A stretch of DNA of 53,519 nt from Bacteroidales bacterium (lineage in GTDB: Bacteria > Bacteroidota > Bacteroidia > Bacteroidales > GWA2-32-17), in assembly GCA_013314715.1 (NCBI GenBank), contig JABUFC010000023.1, positions 1-53,519 on the forward strand, given 5' to 3'. The notes beneath the pieces are model-generated. The model searched no databases, had not been told where the DNA came from, and saw only the letters and a list, made by a program, of their open reading frames with translations. Within the stretch, counting starts at the first letter, position 1. Each line of letters opens with the position of its first letter. Positions 8,466 to 17,723 of this stretch are shown here, one piece after another. Made by a program: the position numbers and the translations under genes.

Positions 8466-9719
8466 CTACTCATATCTTAATGCCTCGATGGGATCGAGTT
8501 TGGCAGCTTTATTTGCTGGTATATAACCCGAAACAATGCTAACTATAAAGCAAAGCAATACTCCCCCTATTATCCATAACCAAGGTATTACAAAGGGGCC
8601 ATCAATAGCTATGGCAATAATATTGCCCACTAAAACGCCTAATACAATTCCCAAAAGTCCGCCTAATTGTCCAATATAAATAGCTTCGAATAAGAACTGT
8701 TGTCTAATAACAGAAGGTGTGGCTCCCATTGCTTTGCGTGTGCCTATTTCGCGTGTGCGTTCGGTAACCGATACCAGCATAATGTTCATTAAGCCAATGG
8801 AAGCTCCTATGAGTGTAATAATTCCAATCAATGTGGCGGCAATAGTTACATACTTGATATTGTCCATAAGCATATTAACAAGGCTATCGCTTTTAGAGAT
8901 TTCAAAATTGTTTTCATCACCGGCTTTAAGTTTTCTTATAACTCTAAATAGTCCTTCTGCTTCAGCTATTGCTTCGTCTAAATATTGTGGATTTTGTGGC
9001 ATAACATTAATGGTAAAAGTATTGTTACCATTGGTAAATTGGATGCGAGCGTTTTGAAGTGGGACAAAGCAAATTTTATCGCCTCCTCCGCCAAAATTAG
9101 ATCCTTTACTTTTAAGTATTCCAATAATAGTATATCGTCCGTTACCAATTAGTATTTTTTTTCCAATAGGATTTTCATTATTCGGAAACATGGTGGTTTG
9201 AATTTCTTTTCCAATGATAACTACAAACGAACCTAATGTTGCTTCCTGAAAAGAAAAGTTACGACCTTGTTCTATTTCATATCCTGATACTGCAAAATAA
9301 TTTTCGTCAACTCCAAATAAAGCAATATTGGGATTACTTTTTTTTGATTTATATTTAATAACGGCTTGTTGTGAACCTCGCATCGATATAGATATGGTAG
9401 ACGGGAATGGATATTTTTTTTTAAATTCAATAGCCTCACGAAACGAAATATCTTTATATTCGATTCTATCTCTATTGCTACCACCTTGTTTTATAGACCA
9501 ACTTGTAATTCGGAAAGTGTTGGAACCTAAATTTGAAAAGTTAGAATTGAGCGAACTACGTATTGCATCGATAGCAGTTAATATTCCCACCAGTGCCATT
9601 ATTCCTATAGCTATTATAAGAATAGTAAGAATCGCCCTTAATTTGTTAACTTTTAGGCTTTGCGAAGCAACTTTTAGATTTTCGGAAAATTGTGTTCCAA
9701 GTTTTCTTAAATAAAACAT
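8466..9719 (-). CDS. ABC transporter permease, FtsX/MacB family
   Basis: A 417-aa inner-membrane protein with the MacB layout. A first transmembrane helix near residues 28-50 (ILTILIIAIGIMALVGILTA) is followed by a periplasmic MacB_PCD domain (about 50-280) and three C-terminal helices. The FtsX signature VTERTREIGTRKAMGATPSV lies between TM2 and TM3, and the protein ends SGYIPANKAAKLDPIEALRY. Such permeases pair with a MacB/LolD-type ATPase to move lipoproteins, peptides or drugs, or to transmit force across the envelope. No ATPase gene is next to it, so the partner must be encoded elsewhere. Substrate unknown. Confidence 0.92.
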   Translation of the reverse strand: MFYLRKLGTQFSENLKVASQSLKVNKLRAILTILIIAIGIMALVGILTAIDAIRSSLNSNFSNLGSNTFRITSWSIKQGGSNRDRIEYKDISFREAIEFKKKYPFPSTISISMRGSQQAVIKYKSKKSNPNIALFGVDENYFAVSGYEIEQGRNFSFQEATLGSFVVIIGKEIQTTMFPNNENPIGKKILIGNGRYTIIGILKSKGSNFGGGGDKICFVPLQNARIQFTNGNNTFTINVMPQNPQYLDEAIAEAEGLFRVIRKLKAGDENNFEISKSDSLVNMLMDNIKYVTIAATLIGIITLIGASIGLMNIMLVSVTERTREIGTRKAMGATPSVIRQQFLFEAIYIGQLGGLLGIVLGVLVGNIIAIAIDGPFVIPWLWIIGGVLLCFIVSIVSGYIPANKAAKLDPIEALRYE

Positions 9720-9845
9720 TTTAAAAAAATAATGAGCTAAGGTATAAATAATAATTCAAATCTAAGCAACCTTTTATTTTTTGTCTACGTCTTAGTATTG
9801 GTTGTCCCCAATAACCATCATTCACTAAATCAAATCGAAAAACTT

Positions 9846-9867
9846 AGGGAGCTTTTGTGAGCTCCCT
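9846..9867 (-). terminator. Probable terminator after the aminotransferase gene
   Basis: A stem with arms GGGAGCT (9847-9853) and AGCTCCC (9860-9866) plus an outer A-T pair encloses a 6-nt loop. It lies about 65 nt beyond the aminotransferase stop. On the minus strand the following TAAGTTTTT is moderately T-rich; the plus strand is followed by TTTGTT. Confidence 0.6.
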
Positions 9868-9930
9868 TTGTTATGGAATATAGTTTTTATGCTTGGTTTT
9901 AATTCACACAAAAATTAAATAAAATCGATA

Positions 9931-11133
9931 TTATACATTAGTTCTTCCAGGGTAAACTTTTAAAGCTTCTGCTAATACTTCCATTGCATTCTGTAAATCT
10001 TCTTTTTTAAGTACGTATGCTAATCGGCATTCGTTTTTGCCTAATGTGGGGTTGGAGTAAAAGCCACTTGCAGGGGCCATCATAACGGTTTGCTTTTTAT
10101 ATTCGAAACTGGTAAGCAACCATTCGCAAAATTTATCAGAATCGTCAATGGGGAAAGAAGCCACAGCATAAAAAGCACCTTTGGGCATAGGGCAATATAC
10201 ACCCGGTATTTGATTGAGCATATTAACCATTAAATTGCGACGTTCGATATATTCTTGATAAACTTCGTCGAAATACCATTTGGGTGTATCGATTGCCGCT
10301 TCGGCAGCAATTTGTCCATAAGTAGGAGGGCAAAGGCGAGCTTGTGCAAATTTCATAGCCGTTTGCATTACTTTTTTGTTGCGACTAATAAGTGCGCCAA
10401 CGCGTACTCCACACATGCTATAACGTTTAGAAACACTATCGAGCAATACTACATTTTCTTCTAAGCCTTTAAGATTCATGGCCGAAAAATGTTTCATGCC
10501 ATCGTAGCAAAATTCTCTATAAACTTCGTCGGCAAATAAATAAAGATCGTATTTTTTAATTAAAATGGCAAGTTGTTCTAATTCTTCTTTTGAATATAAA
10601 TATCCGGTAGGATTGTTGGGATTGCATATTACAACGCCCTTAGTTTTTGGTGTGATGATTTTTTCAAACTCTTCTATTGGAGGTAGTGCAAAATTGTTTT
10701 TAATAGACGAAACAATGGGTTTAACAACAACGCCCGATTGAATAGCAAAACCATTGTAATTGGCATAATAAGGTTCGGGTACGATAATTTCGTCGCCCGG
10801 ATTTAGGCATGTCATAAAAGCAAACAATACTGCTTCGCTGCCGCCGTTGGTAATGATAATATCATCGCTGCTTATTTCGATCCCTACACTATGATAATAA
10901 GTAGCTAATTTTTTGCGATACGATATATTGCCAGCCGAATGACTATATTCTATTACTTGTAAGTTGTTTTCTTTTACTGCTTTTAGTGCTACTTCAGGTG
11001 TTTTAATGTCGGGTTGCCCAATGTTTAAATGGTAAACTTTAATTCCACGTTGTTTTGCTTGTTCTGCAAAAGGAACTAACTTCCGTATAGGCGATGCAGG
11101 CATCATTTTACCTTTTTCTGAAATACTTGGCAT
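9931..11133 (-). CDS. Pyridoxal-phosphate aminotransferase, class I/II (aspartate aminotransferase-like)
   Basis: A 400-aa cytosolic fold-type I PLP enzyme. The N-terminal region has HLNIGQPDIKTPEVALKAV, the cofactor-binding region has VVICNPNNPTGYLYSKEEL and LFADEVYREFCYDG, and the Schiff-base Lys lies in LLDSVSKRYSMCGVRVGALI. A C-terminal Arg that would bind the substrate carboxylate is in GKNECRLAYV. The family transfers amino groups between an amino acid and a 2-oxo acid; Bacteroidota members are usually annotated as aspartate or general aminotransferases, and the exact substrate is not readable. It follows the DUF1573 gene by 26 nt and is probably co-transcribed with it. Confidence 0.9.
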   Translation of the reverse strand: MPSISEKGKMMPASPIRKLVPFAEQAKQRGIKVYHLNIGQPDIKTPEVALKAVKENNLQVIEYSHSAGNISYRKKLATYYHSVGIEISSDDIIITNGGSEAVLFAFMTCLNPGDEIIVPEPYYANYNGFAIQSGVVVKPIVSSIKNNFALPPIEEFEKIITPKTKGVVICNPNNPTGYLYSKEELEQLAILIKKYDLYLFADEVYREFCYDGMKHFSAMNLKGLEENVVLLDSVSKRYSMCGVRVGALISRNKKVMQTAMKFAQARLCPPTYGQIAAEAAIDTPKWYFDEVYQEYIERRNLMVNMLNQIPGVYCPMPKGAFYAVASFPIDDSDKFCEWLLTSFEYKKQTVMMAPASGFYSNPTLGKNECRLAYVLKKEDLQNAMEVLAEALKVYPGRTNV

Positions 11134-11159
11134 ATAAATAATTTTTAATGGTTTATATT

Positions 11160-11558
11160 TTATTCTTTCTTTTTTACCTTGCCTTGAATAGTTAAAATAA
11201 CTGGTGAATTTTGAGCATTTGAAATAACTGTAATAGTTTTAGCAAAATTGCCAGTGAGTGTAGTGTTGTAACGAACTTTTATTTTTCCTTTTTCATTTTT
11301 TTTGATGGGTTCTTTAGGCCAATCGGCCACAGTACAACCGCACGATGGCTCGCAGTGTGTAATTATTAAAGGAGTTTTACCAGCGTTTTTAAATTCGAAA
11401 TAATAGGTGGCATCGCTTCCATATTCTAAAGTGCCAAAATCGTAAATTGTTTTTTCGAACAGCAAATATGGCTGATGCTTTTTTTTAACAATACTATCAT
11501 GTTGGGCATGTAAAAAGCAACTTGTGAATAAAATGAATATGAAAAGTAAAGCCTTCAC
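11160..11558 (-). CDS. Secreted DUF1573 protein
   Basis: A 132-aa exported protein: a signal peptide (MKALLFIFILFTSCFLHAQ, cleaved or possibly lipidated at Cys14) and then one immunoglobulin-like DUF1573 domain with the hallmark FEFKNAGKTPLIITHCEPSC followed by GCTVADWP. The role of this family is not established; it is common in Bacteroidota periplasm or surface proteins. The start codon is GTG at 11558: an ATG three codons up is followed at once by a stop, so no ATG is available. It lies 26 nt upstream of the aminotransferase gene on the same strand. Confidence 0.85.
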   Translation of the reverse strand: MKALLFIFILFTSCFLHAQHDSIVKKKHQPYLLFEKTIYDFGTLEYGSDATYYFEFKNAGKTPLIITHCEPSCGCTVADWPKEPIKKNEKGKIKVRYNTTLTGNFAKTITVISNAQNSPVILTIQGKVKKKE

Positions 11559-11774
11559 TACATTTATTTTGCTGCTAAGTTATAGCTTTTTTAAACAAGT
11601 AAAAATGTTAAAAAGCAAATAAATGTTTTGGAGTCTTTGTATCAGTAAACAAATTATATTTTAATAGTTTAAAAATAAATTTTGTAATATATTTTGAATA
11701 AAAGCACCAGACCGAGTGGTCATTTTATTCTTTTACGAAAATATTTATTTTTGGTACTTTCAAAAGATTTACTT

Positions 11775-14700
11775 ATGCTTAATTATCATCAAATTATTGA
11801 GTCGAAAAAGTACACATTTATCGATACTTCGTTTGAAAAACTAATGCAAAAGCGTATTTACAAGGCTTTGCTCATTTGCAACTATTACGATGCTTTTATG
11901 CTCGAGGAAGACGGACGCATTGACGAACGTTTATTTAACGAGTACACACAACACAGCTTGCGTTACCCTCCACTAATAATACAAGCTCATACCATTGAAG
12001 AAGCCGAAACCATACTCGAAGAAGATACCATAGATTTAATTATCACAATGTTGAATGTAGGCTCGGTAGATGCTTTTAAATTAGCAAAGTTGATAAAATC
12101 AAAATACCCTTATAAACCTATTGTTATTCTTACTCCTTTTTCTCGCGAAGTAACTCTTCGCCTGCAAAAAGAAGATATGAGCGCTATCGACTATGTTTTT
12201 TGTTGGTTAGGGAATGCCGATTTGTTATTGGCTATTATAAAGTTGATTGAAGATAAAATGAATTTAAAGCACGATGTCGAAGAATCGGGAGTACAAGCTA
12301 TTTTATTAGTCGAAGACTCAATTCGTTATTATTCATCGTATTTGCCACATATCTATAAAATATTATTTCAGCAGTCGAAGCGTTCAGTATTAGAAGGTCT
12401 GAATGAGCACCAACGAATGATGCTTATGCGTGGCCGTCCCAAAATTATTTTAGCTACAAATTACAACGAAGCCGAACAGTTATTTTTAAAATATAAAGAA
12501 AACTTAATAGGCGTTATTAGCGATATTAGCTTTAATAAAGATGGAATTAAAGACTCCGAAGCCGGTATAAAGCTCTTTAATAGAGTACGCGCTGAAGATA
12601 AACATATGCCCTTCTTATTGCAATCGAGCGATGTACAATACGAATCGGTTGCTCAAAAACTTGGAATAGCTTTTATTAACAAGTATTCTAAAACGCTCTC
12701 CATTGAGTTAAGAAATTATATTATAAGGCAATTAGCTTTTGGCGATTTTGTTTTTCGTAATCCTGCCAATGGTGAAGAAATTTGCAGAGCTACCGATTTA
12801 AAATCGTTACAAGAAAAAGTGTTAAAGGTTCCCGACCAAACCATAGAATATCATGTAAAACAAAATCATTTTTCTAAATGGCTTAATGCAAGAGCGCTGT
12901 TCCCTATCGCACGTATGTTAAAATATGTGTCTTACGAAGACTTCTCTTCAGTGGATGAAGTGCGAACATTTTTGTATGATATCATTGATACATATAGGCA
13001 ATATAGAGGGAGAGGTGTTATTGCTAAGTTCGATGGAAAAAATATTGATGAGTATCTCACTTTTAGTCGTATTGGTGATGGATCTTTAGGAGGCAAAGCA
13101 AGAGGCTTAGCTTTTGTCGATCTGCTTATAAAAAAGTACGAATTATTCGATAAATGGCCCAATGTAATTATTAGTATTCCCCGAACAGTTGTTATTAGTT
13201 CCGATGTGTTTGATGAATTTATGGAAACACATGATTTATATAAAATTGCCTTAAGAAATGACTTGACAGATGAAGAAATTTTGCAGGCGTTTGTACAAGC
13301 ACGTTTACCAAGTAATGTATTGCAAGATCTTTATGCTTTTGTTTCTCTAGTACAAGGACCTATTGCAGTTCGATCTTCGAGTAAACTCGAAGATTCACAT
13401 TATCAGCCTTTTGCAGGTGTTTATAATACCTATATGGTTCCTAAAATAGAAAACGATGCTAAATCTACTTTACGTTTGCTTACCGAAGCTATTAAAAGTG
13501 TTTATGCTTCGGTGTTTTTTAAAGCAAGTAAAGCCTATATGACTGCAACTTCTAATGTTATTGACGAGGAAAAAATGAGTGTAATTTTGCAAGAAGTAGT
13601 AGGAAAAACATACGAAGGAAAGTATTTTTATCCAACCCTATCGGGCGTAGGAAGATCTATAAATTTTTATCCTATATACCCCGAAACTTCAGAAGATTCT
13701 ATTGTTACTATAGCTTATGGATTAGGTAAATACATTGTCGATGGAGCACAGGCTTTACGTTTTTGTCCTAAATACCCCAAAAAAACGTTGCAACTATCTA
13801 CACCCGAACTTACTTTACGCGATACACAAAAATATATGTATGCGCTCGATTTAAATCCTCAAAGTTTTGTTCCTTCAACAGATGATGGCATTAATTTAGC
13901 AAAGCTTACTGTTAAAGAAGTTGAAAAACATAGTGCGTTTAAGTATGCGGCTTCTACTTACGATTATCAAAATAATATTGTAAGGGAAGGAATTCACGAA
14001 GGTGGAAAAAAACTAATAACTTTTGCCAACATTTTATTTTATAACACATTCCCACTAGCCGAAATAGTTCAACATTTAATGCAAGTTTCTCAAAAAGAAA
14101 TGGGAAACCCTGTTGAAATAGAATTTGCTGTTAATTTAGATGTTGAGAAAGGAGAACCAGCTCGTTTTTATTTCTTACAGGTTCGCCCTATTGTAGAAAA
14201 TAAAGAAATAATTCATGTCGATTTAGATAAGATTGATAAAAATGATACATTAATTGTTAGCCAATCGGCACTGGGTAATGGTTTGATAGATAATTTATAC
14301 GATATTGTATTTGTTAAGCCTAAGTCGTTCAATCCGGCAAAAAATAATGACATTGCAAGAGAGTTAGAAAAGATAAACGAACAATTTATCCGCGAAAATA
14401 AAAATTATATTTTAATAGGTCCTGGTCGCTGGGGTTCGAGCGATCCTTGGTTAGGTATCCCAGTAAAATGGGCTCAAATTTCAGCAGCACGGTTGATTAT
14501 AGAATCGGGTTTAGAAAATTACCGCATCGATCCAAGTCAGGGGACTCACTTTTTTCAAAACTTAACTTCATTTCGGGTTGGATATTTCACCATCAACCCG
14601 TATATGAATGATGGATATTACGATGTTGATTTTTTAATGAATAGTAAAGCGGTTTTTGAAGACGAATATATAAAACATGTACGTTTTTATAATCCTTGTG

Positions 14701-14780
14701 TTGTTATGATTGATGGAAAATCTAATCATGGAGTTGTTTTTAAACCCAAAGAAGAATTAACAACTAACCGTGCTGACTAA
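11775..14780 (+). CDS. Receiver-like and PPDK-N (PEP/pyruvate-binding) fusion protein
   Basis: A 1001-aa cytosolic protein from the ATG at 11775. The frame opens earlier, at 11694, but the extension lies in the promoter-like leader. Residues about 30-165 form a receiver-like fold without an acceptor Asp (DTIDLIITMLNVG). A second receiver-like domain (about 170-330) keeps AILLVEDS and an Asp in IGVISDISFNKDG. The C-terminal half is an ATP-grasp PPDK N-terminal domain: IGDGSLGGKARGLAFVDLLI (near 432), GPIAVRSSSKLEDS (near 527), and a distal LIGPGRWGSSDPWLGIPVKW (near 880). The swivelling phosphohistidine domain and the PEP/pyruvate TIM barrel of real PEP synthase are absent. Its reaction is unknown. 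The 3' end overlaps the convergent Crp-family gene by 17 bp. Confidence 0.88.
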   Translation: MLNYHQIIESKKYTFIDTSFEKLMQKRIYKALLICNYYDAFMLEEDGRIDERLFNEYTQHSLRYPPLIIQAHTIEEAETILEEDTIDLIITMLNVGSVDAFKLAKLIKSKYPYKPIVILTPFSREVTLRLQKEDMSAIDYVFCWLGNADLLLAIIKLIEDKMNLKHDVEESGVQAILLVEDSIRYYSSYLPHIYKILFQQSKRSVLEGLNEHQRMMLMRGRPKIILATNYNEAEQLFLKYKENLIGVISDISFNKDGIKDSEAGIKLFNRVRAEDKHMPFLLQSSDVQYESVAQKLGIAFINKYSKTLSIELRNYIIRQLAFGDFVFRNPANGEEICRATDLKSLQEKVLKVPDQTIEYHVKQNHFSKWLNARALFPIARMLKYVSYEDFSSVDEVRTFLYDIIDTYRQYRGRGVIAKFDGKNIDEYLTFSRIGDGSLGGKARGLAFVDLLIKKYELFDKWPNVIISIPRTVVISSDVFDEFMETHDLYKIALRNDLTDEEILQAFVQARLPSNVLQDLYAFVSLVQGPIAVRSSSKLEDSHYQPFAGVYNTYMVPKIENDAKSTLRLLTEAIKSVYASVFFKASKAYMTATSNVIDEEKMSVILQEVVGKTYEGKYFYPTLSGVGRSINFYPIYPETSEDSIVTIAYGLGKYIVDGAQALRFCPKYPKKTLQLSTPELTLRDTQKYMYALDLNPQSFVPSTDDGINLAKLTVKEVEKHSAFKYAASTYDYQNNIVREGIHEGGKKLITFANILFYNTFPLAEIVQHLMQVSQKEMGNPVEIEFAVNLDVEKGEPARFYFLQVRPIVENKEIIHVDLDKIDKNDTLIVSQSALGNGLIDNLYDIVFVKPKSFNPAKNNDIARELEKINEQFIRENKNYILIGPGRWGSSDPWLGIPVKWAQISAARLIIESGLENYRIDPSQGTHFFQNLTSFRVGYFTINPYMNDGYYDVDFLMNSKAVFEDEYIKHVRFYNPCVVMIDGKSNHGVVFKPKEELTTNRAD

Positions 14781-15873
14781 GTTTTATTAATTTGGTTTTA
14801 TTAACAATTTCTATTTCGTTCCGATTAAGAGCAATAATCTGATTGTTTTTTAAGTCGCTTAAAAGTCTTACTGTGTTTTCGGTACTTATTGCCGATAGCT
14901 CAGCAAGATCTTTGCGAGAGATTATGCTTTCAATAGTTGTCGATTCGAATACTTTTTCGCTAAGATACAATAATGAGTCGGCTAACTTGCCAAGTGCTTG
15001 TTTATTAGCAATACTGTTGAGTCGTTTTAAAATAAAAGTGTAGTTCTCCGAATAAGAAAAGAGCACTTTTTGTGCAAAAAGATTGTTGTGTAAAATTAAA
15101 TTTTTAAATAAGTTTTTGTTTATTAAATAAACTTTTGCTTGTGTTAAGGCTGTTGCAGTAAAACTATAATTAGAGTTATCAAAAATGGAAGATAAACCAA
15201 TAATTTCAAATGGTTTTATTATTTTAAAAATAAAATGATGATCGATAAAATGCTCTAAATATAATTTCACATATCCTTCGGCTACAAGCAAAAGATAATT
15301 TGCAGATGTGTGCTGTTTACATAGTGTTTCGTTTTTTTTAAAGTAGATATGTTTTTGTAAAATTTGATCGATTTCGTTTGATTCTAACGAAAATTGTTTA
15401 AGCCAGTTTATTAAAGTTGTTGAATCCTCGTTTTCGAGTGGAATGGTTTTGCTATTAAAGTTTTTTTCAAACTTTTCTCTAAGATTTCTATAGTTAATAT
15501 ATGAAGCAATTTTAACAACTAAATTATTTACGAGATTTTGTTCTTCGGGTAAGAAAATGGGATGTCTTTCGTCTTTAACAGGTTTAATATAATATACATC
15601 TAATTCAACAAAAGTACCATCTATAATTGTTTTGCCGAATAATTTTAATTCAGTCTTGTTAAATGTAGAATAAGAATAAACGTCTTCGTTAATAAGTATT
15701 TGGCAACGACTAATATCGTTGTGTTGCATGCTTTTTTCGACTAATGAACATATTTTATTCATTATTTCTGAAACAGGTAAAGAAAAATCCTTTAAAAGAT
15801 TTTCTACATCATATAAGCAGTTCAATTCTTTTTGTCGTTCTATAAGATTTTTGCTAATTTCGTCGGTTGCCAT
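14764..15873 (-). CDS. Crp/Fnr-family transcriptional regulator with GAF-like N-terminus
   Basis: A 369-aa DNA-binding regulator. Residues 1-130 look like a GAF-type sensor (QKELNCLYDVENLLKDFSLP, ending in a helix). A cyclic-nucleotide-binding-type beta-barrel (about 160-270; YLLLVAEGYVKLYLEHFIDH) and a C-terminal winged helix (ISRKDLAELSAISTENTVRL) follow. The open frame begins at a GTG at 15891, but a -7 promoter box sits exactly there (15891-15898), so the ATG at 15873 (MATDEISKN) is the better start. It is longer than a standard Crp (about 220-230 aa) because of the extra sensor. It is transcribed towards the receiver/PPDK-N gene and overlaps its end. The signal it senses is unknown. Confidence 0.85.
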   Translation of the reverse strand: MATDEISKNLIERQKELNCLYDVENLLKDFSLPVSEIMNKICSLVEKSMQHNDISRCQILINEDVYSYSTFNKTELKLFGKTIIDGTFVELDVYYIKPVKDERHPIFLPEEQNLVNNLVVKIASYINYRNLREKFEKNFNSKTIPLENEDSTTLINWLKQFSLESNEIDQILQKHIYFKKNETLCKQHTSANYLLLVAEGYVKLYLEHFIDHHFIFKIIKPFEIIGLSSIFDNSNYSFTATALTQAKVYLINKNLFKNLILHNNLFAQKVLFSYSENYTFILKRLNSIANKQALGKLADSLLYLSEKVFESTTIESIISRKDLAELSAISTENTVRLLSDLKNNQIIALNRNEIEIVNKTKLIKLSQHG

Positions 15874-15890
15874 ATAAACAATCATTTGCA

Positions 15891-15898
15891 CAAAGGTA
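15891..15898 (-). promoter_or_regulatory. -7 element of the Crp-family gene
   Basis: TACCTTTG on the minus strand fits TAnnTTTG; a TTA lies 19 nt upstream, where TTG would be expected. Its position rules out the GTG at 15891 as start and supports the ATG at 15873. Confidence 0.6.
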
Positions 15899-16077
15899 TT
15901 GATATATTTTCGAATTATAATTGATGAAAATCATATTGTTTTAAAGCAATATCTACACGAATAATTTCATAAAAAATATTTTGTAAAATACATAAAATCA
16001 GGTACATGTAATAGATGGGTGCTTTTTAACATAGTTTTAATATGATACTATTCATTTTTTTTAGAAAATATAAACAA

Positions 16078-16085
16078 TAGTTTTG
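16078..16085 (+). promoter_or_regulatory. -7 element of gdhA
   Basis: TAGTTTTG fits TAnnTTTG and lies 28 nt before the ATG. The -33 region is T-rich but has no TTG at the right spacing. Confidence 0.5.
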
Positions 16086-16113
16086 CATCACTAAACAATA
16101 AATTTTTAGTACA

Positions 16114-17451
16114 ATGAATGTAGAAAAAATAATGAGTAACCTCGAAAAGAAACATCCTGGAGAGGTTGAGTATTTACAAGCCGTTCGCGAAGTTTTGGAA
16201 TCAATTGAAGAAGTTTACAACCAAAACCCGCAATTTGAACAAGCAAAAATTATTGAACGCTTAGTAGAACCCGACAGAATTTTAACTTTTAAAGTGCCCT
16301 GGACCGACGATAAAGGTGAAGTTCATGTTAACTTAGGTTATCGTGTTCAGTTTAATAATGCAATTGGTCCTTACAAAGGGGGTTTACGTTTCCACCCTTC
16401 TGTTAACCTTAGTATTTTAAAATTCTTAGGTTTTGAGCAAATTTTTAAAAACTCTTTAACTACCCTTCCTATGGGTGGTGCCAAAGGTGGTAGCGATTTT
16501 GACCCCAAAGGAAAATCAAATGCAGAAGTTATGCGTTTCTGCCAAAGCTTTATGCTCGAACTTTGGAAAGTGATCGGTCCCGAAACAGATGTTCCTGCCG
16601 GTGACATTGGTGTTGGTGGTCGCGAAATAGGTTACTTATATGGAATGTATCGTAAGTTAGCTCGCGAAAACTCAGGCGTATTAACAGGTAAAGGATTAAA
16701 TTGGGGTGGTTCACTTATTCGTCCCGAAGCAACGGGTTATGGCGTTGTGTATTTCTGCCAAGAACAATTAAAAACTAAGGGAATGGATTTAAAAGGTAAA
16801 ACGGTTGCTATTTCTGGTTTTGGTAATGTTGCTTGGGGTGCCGCTTTAAAAGCTACTCAATTAGGAGCTAAAGTTGTTACTATCTCTGGTCCCGATGGAT
16901 ACATCTACGACAAAGATGGTATAAGCGGCGAAAAAATTGATTATATGCTCGAACTTCGTGCTTCAAACAACGACGTTGTTAAACCTTATGCATTCCAATT
17001 TAAAGGTGCAGAATTCCACGAAGGAAAACGTCCATGGGAAGTTAAATGTGACATTGCATTACCATGTGCTACACAAAACGAATTGAATGCTGAAGATGCT
17101 AATAACTTAGTTAAAAATGGTTGCATCTGTGTTACCGAAGGAGCTAATATGCCTTGTACACCCGAAGCAATCGAAATTTTCCATAAAAATAAAATTTTAT
17201 TCTCACCTGGTAAAGCTTCGAATGCTGGTGGCGTTGCAACTAGTGGATTAGAAATGAGTCAAAATTCGATGAAACTTAGTTGGGGAGCCGAAGAAGTTGA
17301 TCGTCGTTTACACGATATTATGATCAATATTCACAATCAATGTGTAAAATACGGCACCGAAAGCGACGGGTATGTAAATTATGTTAAAGGCGCTAACATT
17401 GCAGGTTTTATGAAAGTTGCTCAAGCTATGTTAGATCAAGGGCTTTATTAA
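16114..17451 (+). CDS. gdhA: Glutamate dehydrogenase, hexameric (probably NADP-type)
   Basis: A 445-aa enzyme of the roughly 450-residue hexameric class. It interconverts 2-oxoglutarate plus ammonium and glutamate, linking nitrogen assimilation to carbon flow. Visible signatures are GPYKGGLRFHPSVNLSILKF, the catalytic Lys in LPMGGAKGGSDFDPKG, the Asp in PAGDIGVGGREIGYLYGMYR, and the Rossmann fold KTVAISGFGNVAWGAALKA. Length and PAGDIGVGGREIG resemble the anabolic NADP(H) group, but cofactor choice should be tested. The gene is monocistronic: its own -7 box at 16078-16085 and a strong terminator at 17478-17512. Confidence 0.95.
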   Translation: MNVEKIMSNLEKKHPGEVEYLQAVREVLESIEEVYNQNPQFEQAKIIERLVEPDRILTFKVPWTDDKGEVHVNLGYRVQFNNAIGPYKGGLRFHPSVNLSILKFLGFEQIFKNSLTTLPMGGAKGGSDFDPKGKSNAEVMRFCQSFMLELWKVIGPETDVPAGDIGVGGREIGYLYGMYRKLARENSGVLTGKGLNWGGSLIRPEATGYGVVYFCQEQLKTKGMDLKGKTVAISGFGNVAWGAALKATQLGAKVVTISGPDGYIYDKDGISGEKIDYMLELRASNNDVVKPYAFQFKGAEFHEGKRPWEVKCDIALPCATQNELNAEDANNLVKNGCICVTEGANMPCTPEAIEIFHKNKILFSPGKASNAGGVATSGLEMSQNSMKLSWGAEEVDRRLHDIMINIHNQCVKYGTESDGYVNYVKGANIAGFMKVAQAMLDQGLY

Positions 17452-17477
17452 TAAATACTTGTTTTAAATTATGTTTA

Positions 17478-17512
17478 AAAACGGTTGCTTCAAGAGGCAA
17501 CCGTTTTTTTTT
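17478..17512 (+). terminator. Rho-independent terminator of gdhA
   Basis: Perfect 11-bp arms (17478-17488 and 17497-17507; core ACGGTTGC / GCAACCGT) with an 8-nt loop, followed by a run of T. It separates gdhA from the nqr operon. Confidence 0.95.
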
Positions 17513-17702
17513 ACTATTTTAAAAACTATTAAATTTACCTATCTTATTATTAAGTCATTAATAACTTTAAAAAAAATTATTTAGAAGAACTAAAAGAGTA
17601 ATTCAATACTTGAATTTGTTTTTTAAAAAAAATGTTCGCATATTTGCCTAAAATGTGATAATAATCATATTCGGTAAAATGTAATATATGTAAATAAATA
17701 AA

Positions 17703-17710
17703 TATTTTTG
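17703..17710 (+). promoter_or_regulatory. -7 element of the nqr operon
   Basis: TATTTTTG matches TAnnTTTG and lies 13 nt before the ATG at 17724. No TTG is seen at the right -33 distance. The rest of the 272-bp gap after gdhA holds the terminator and AT-rich sequence only. Confidence 0.55.
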
Positions 17711-17723
17711 CAAAGTAATATAA

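Noticed and set aside
17513-17702. Small RNA or riboswitch before nqrA
   Set aside because: AT-rich and without conserved stems; only a -7 box near nqrA is supported.
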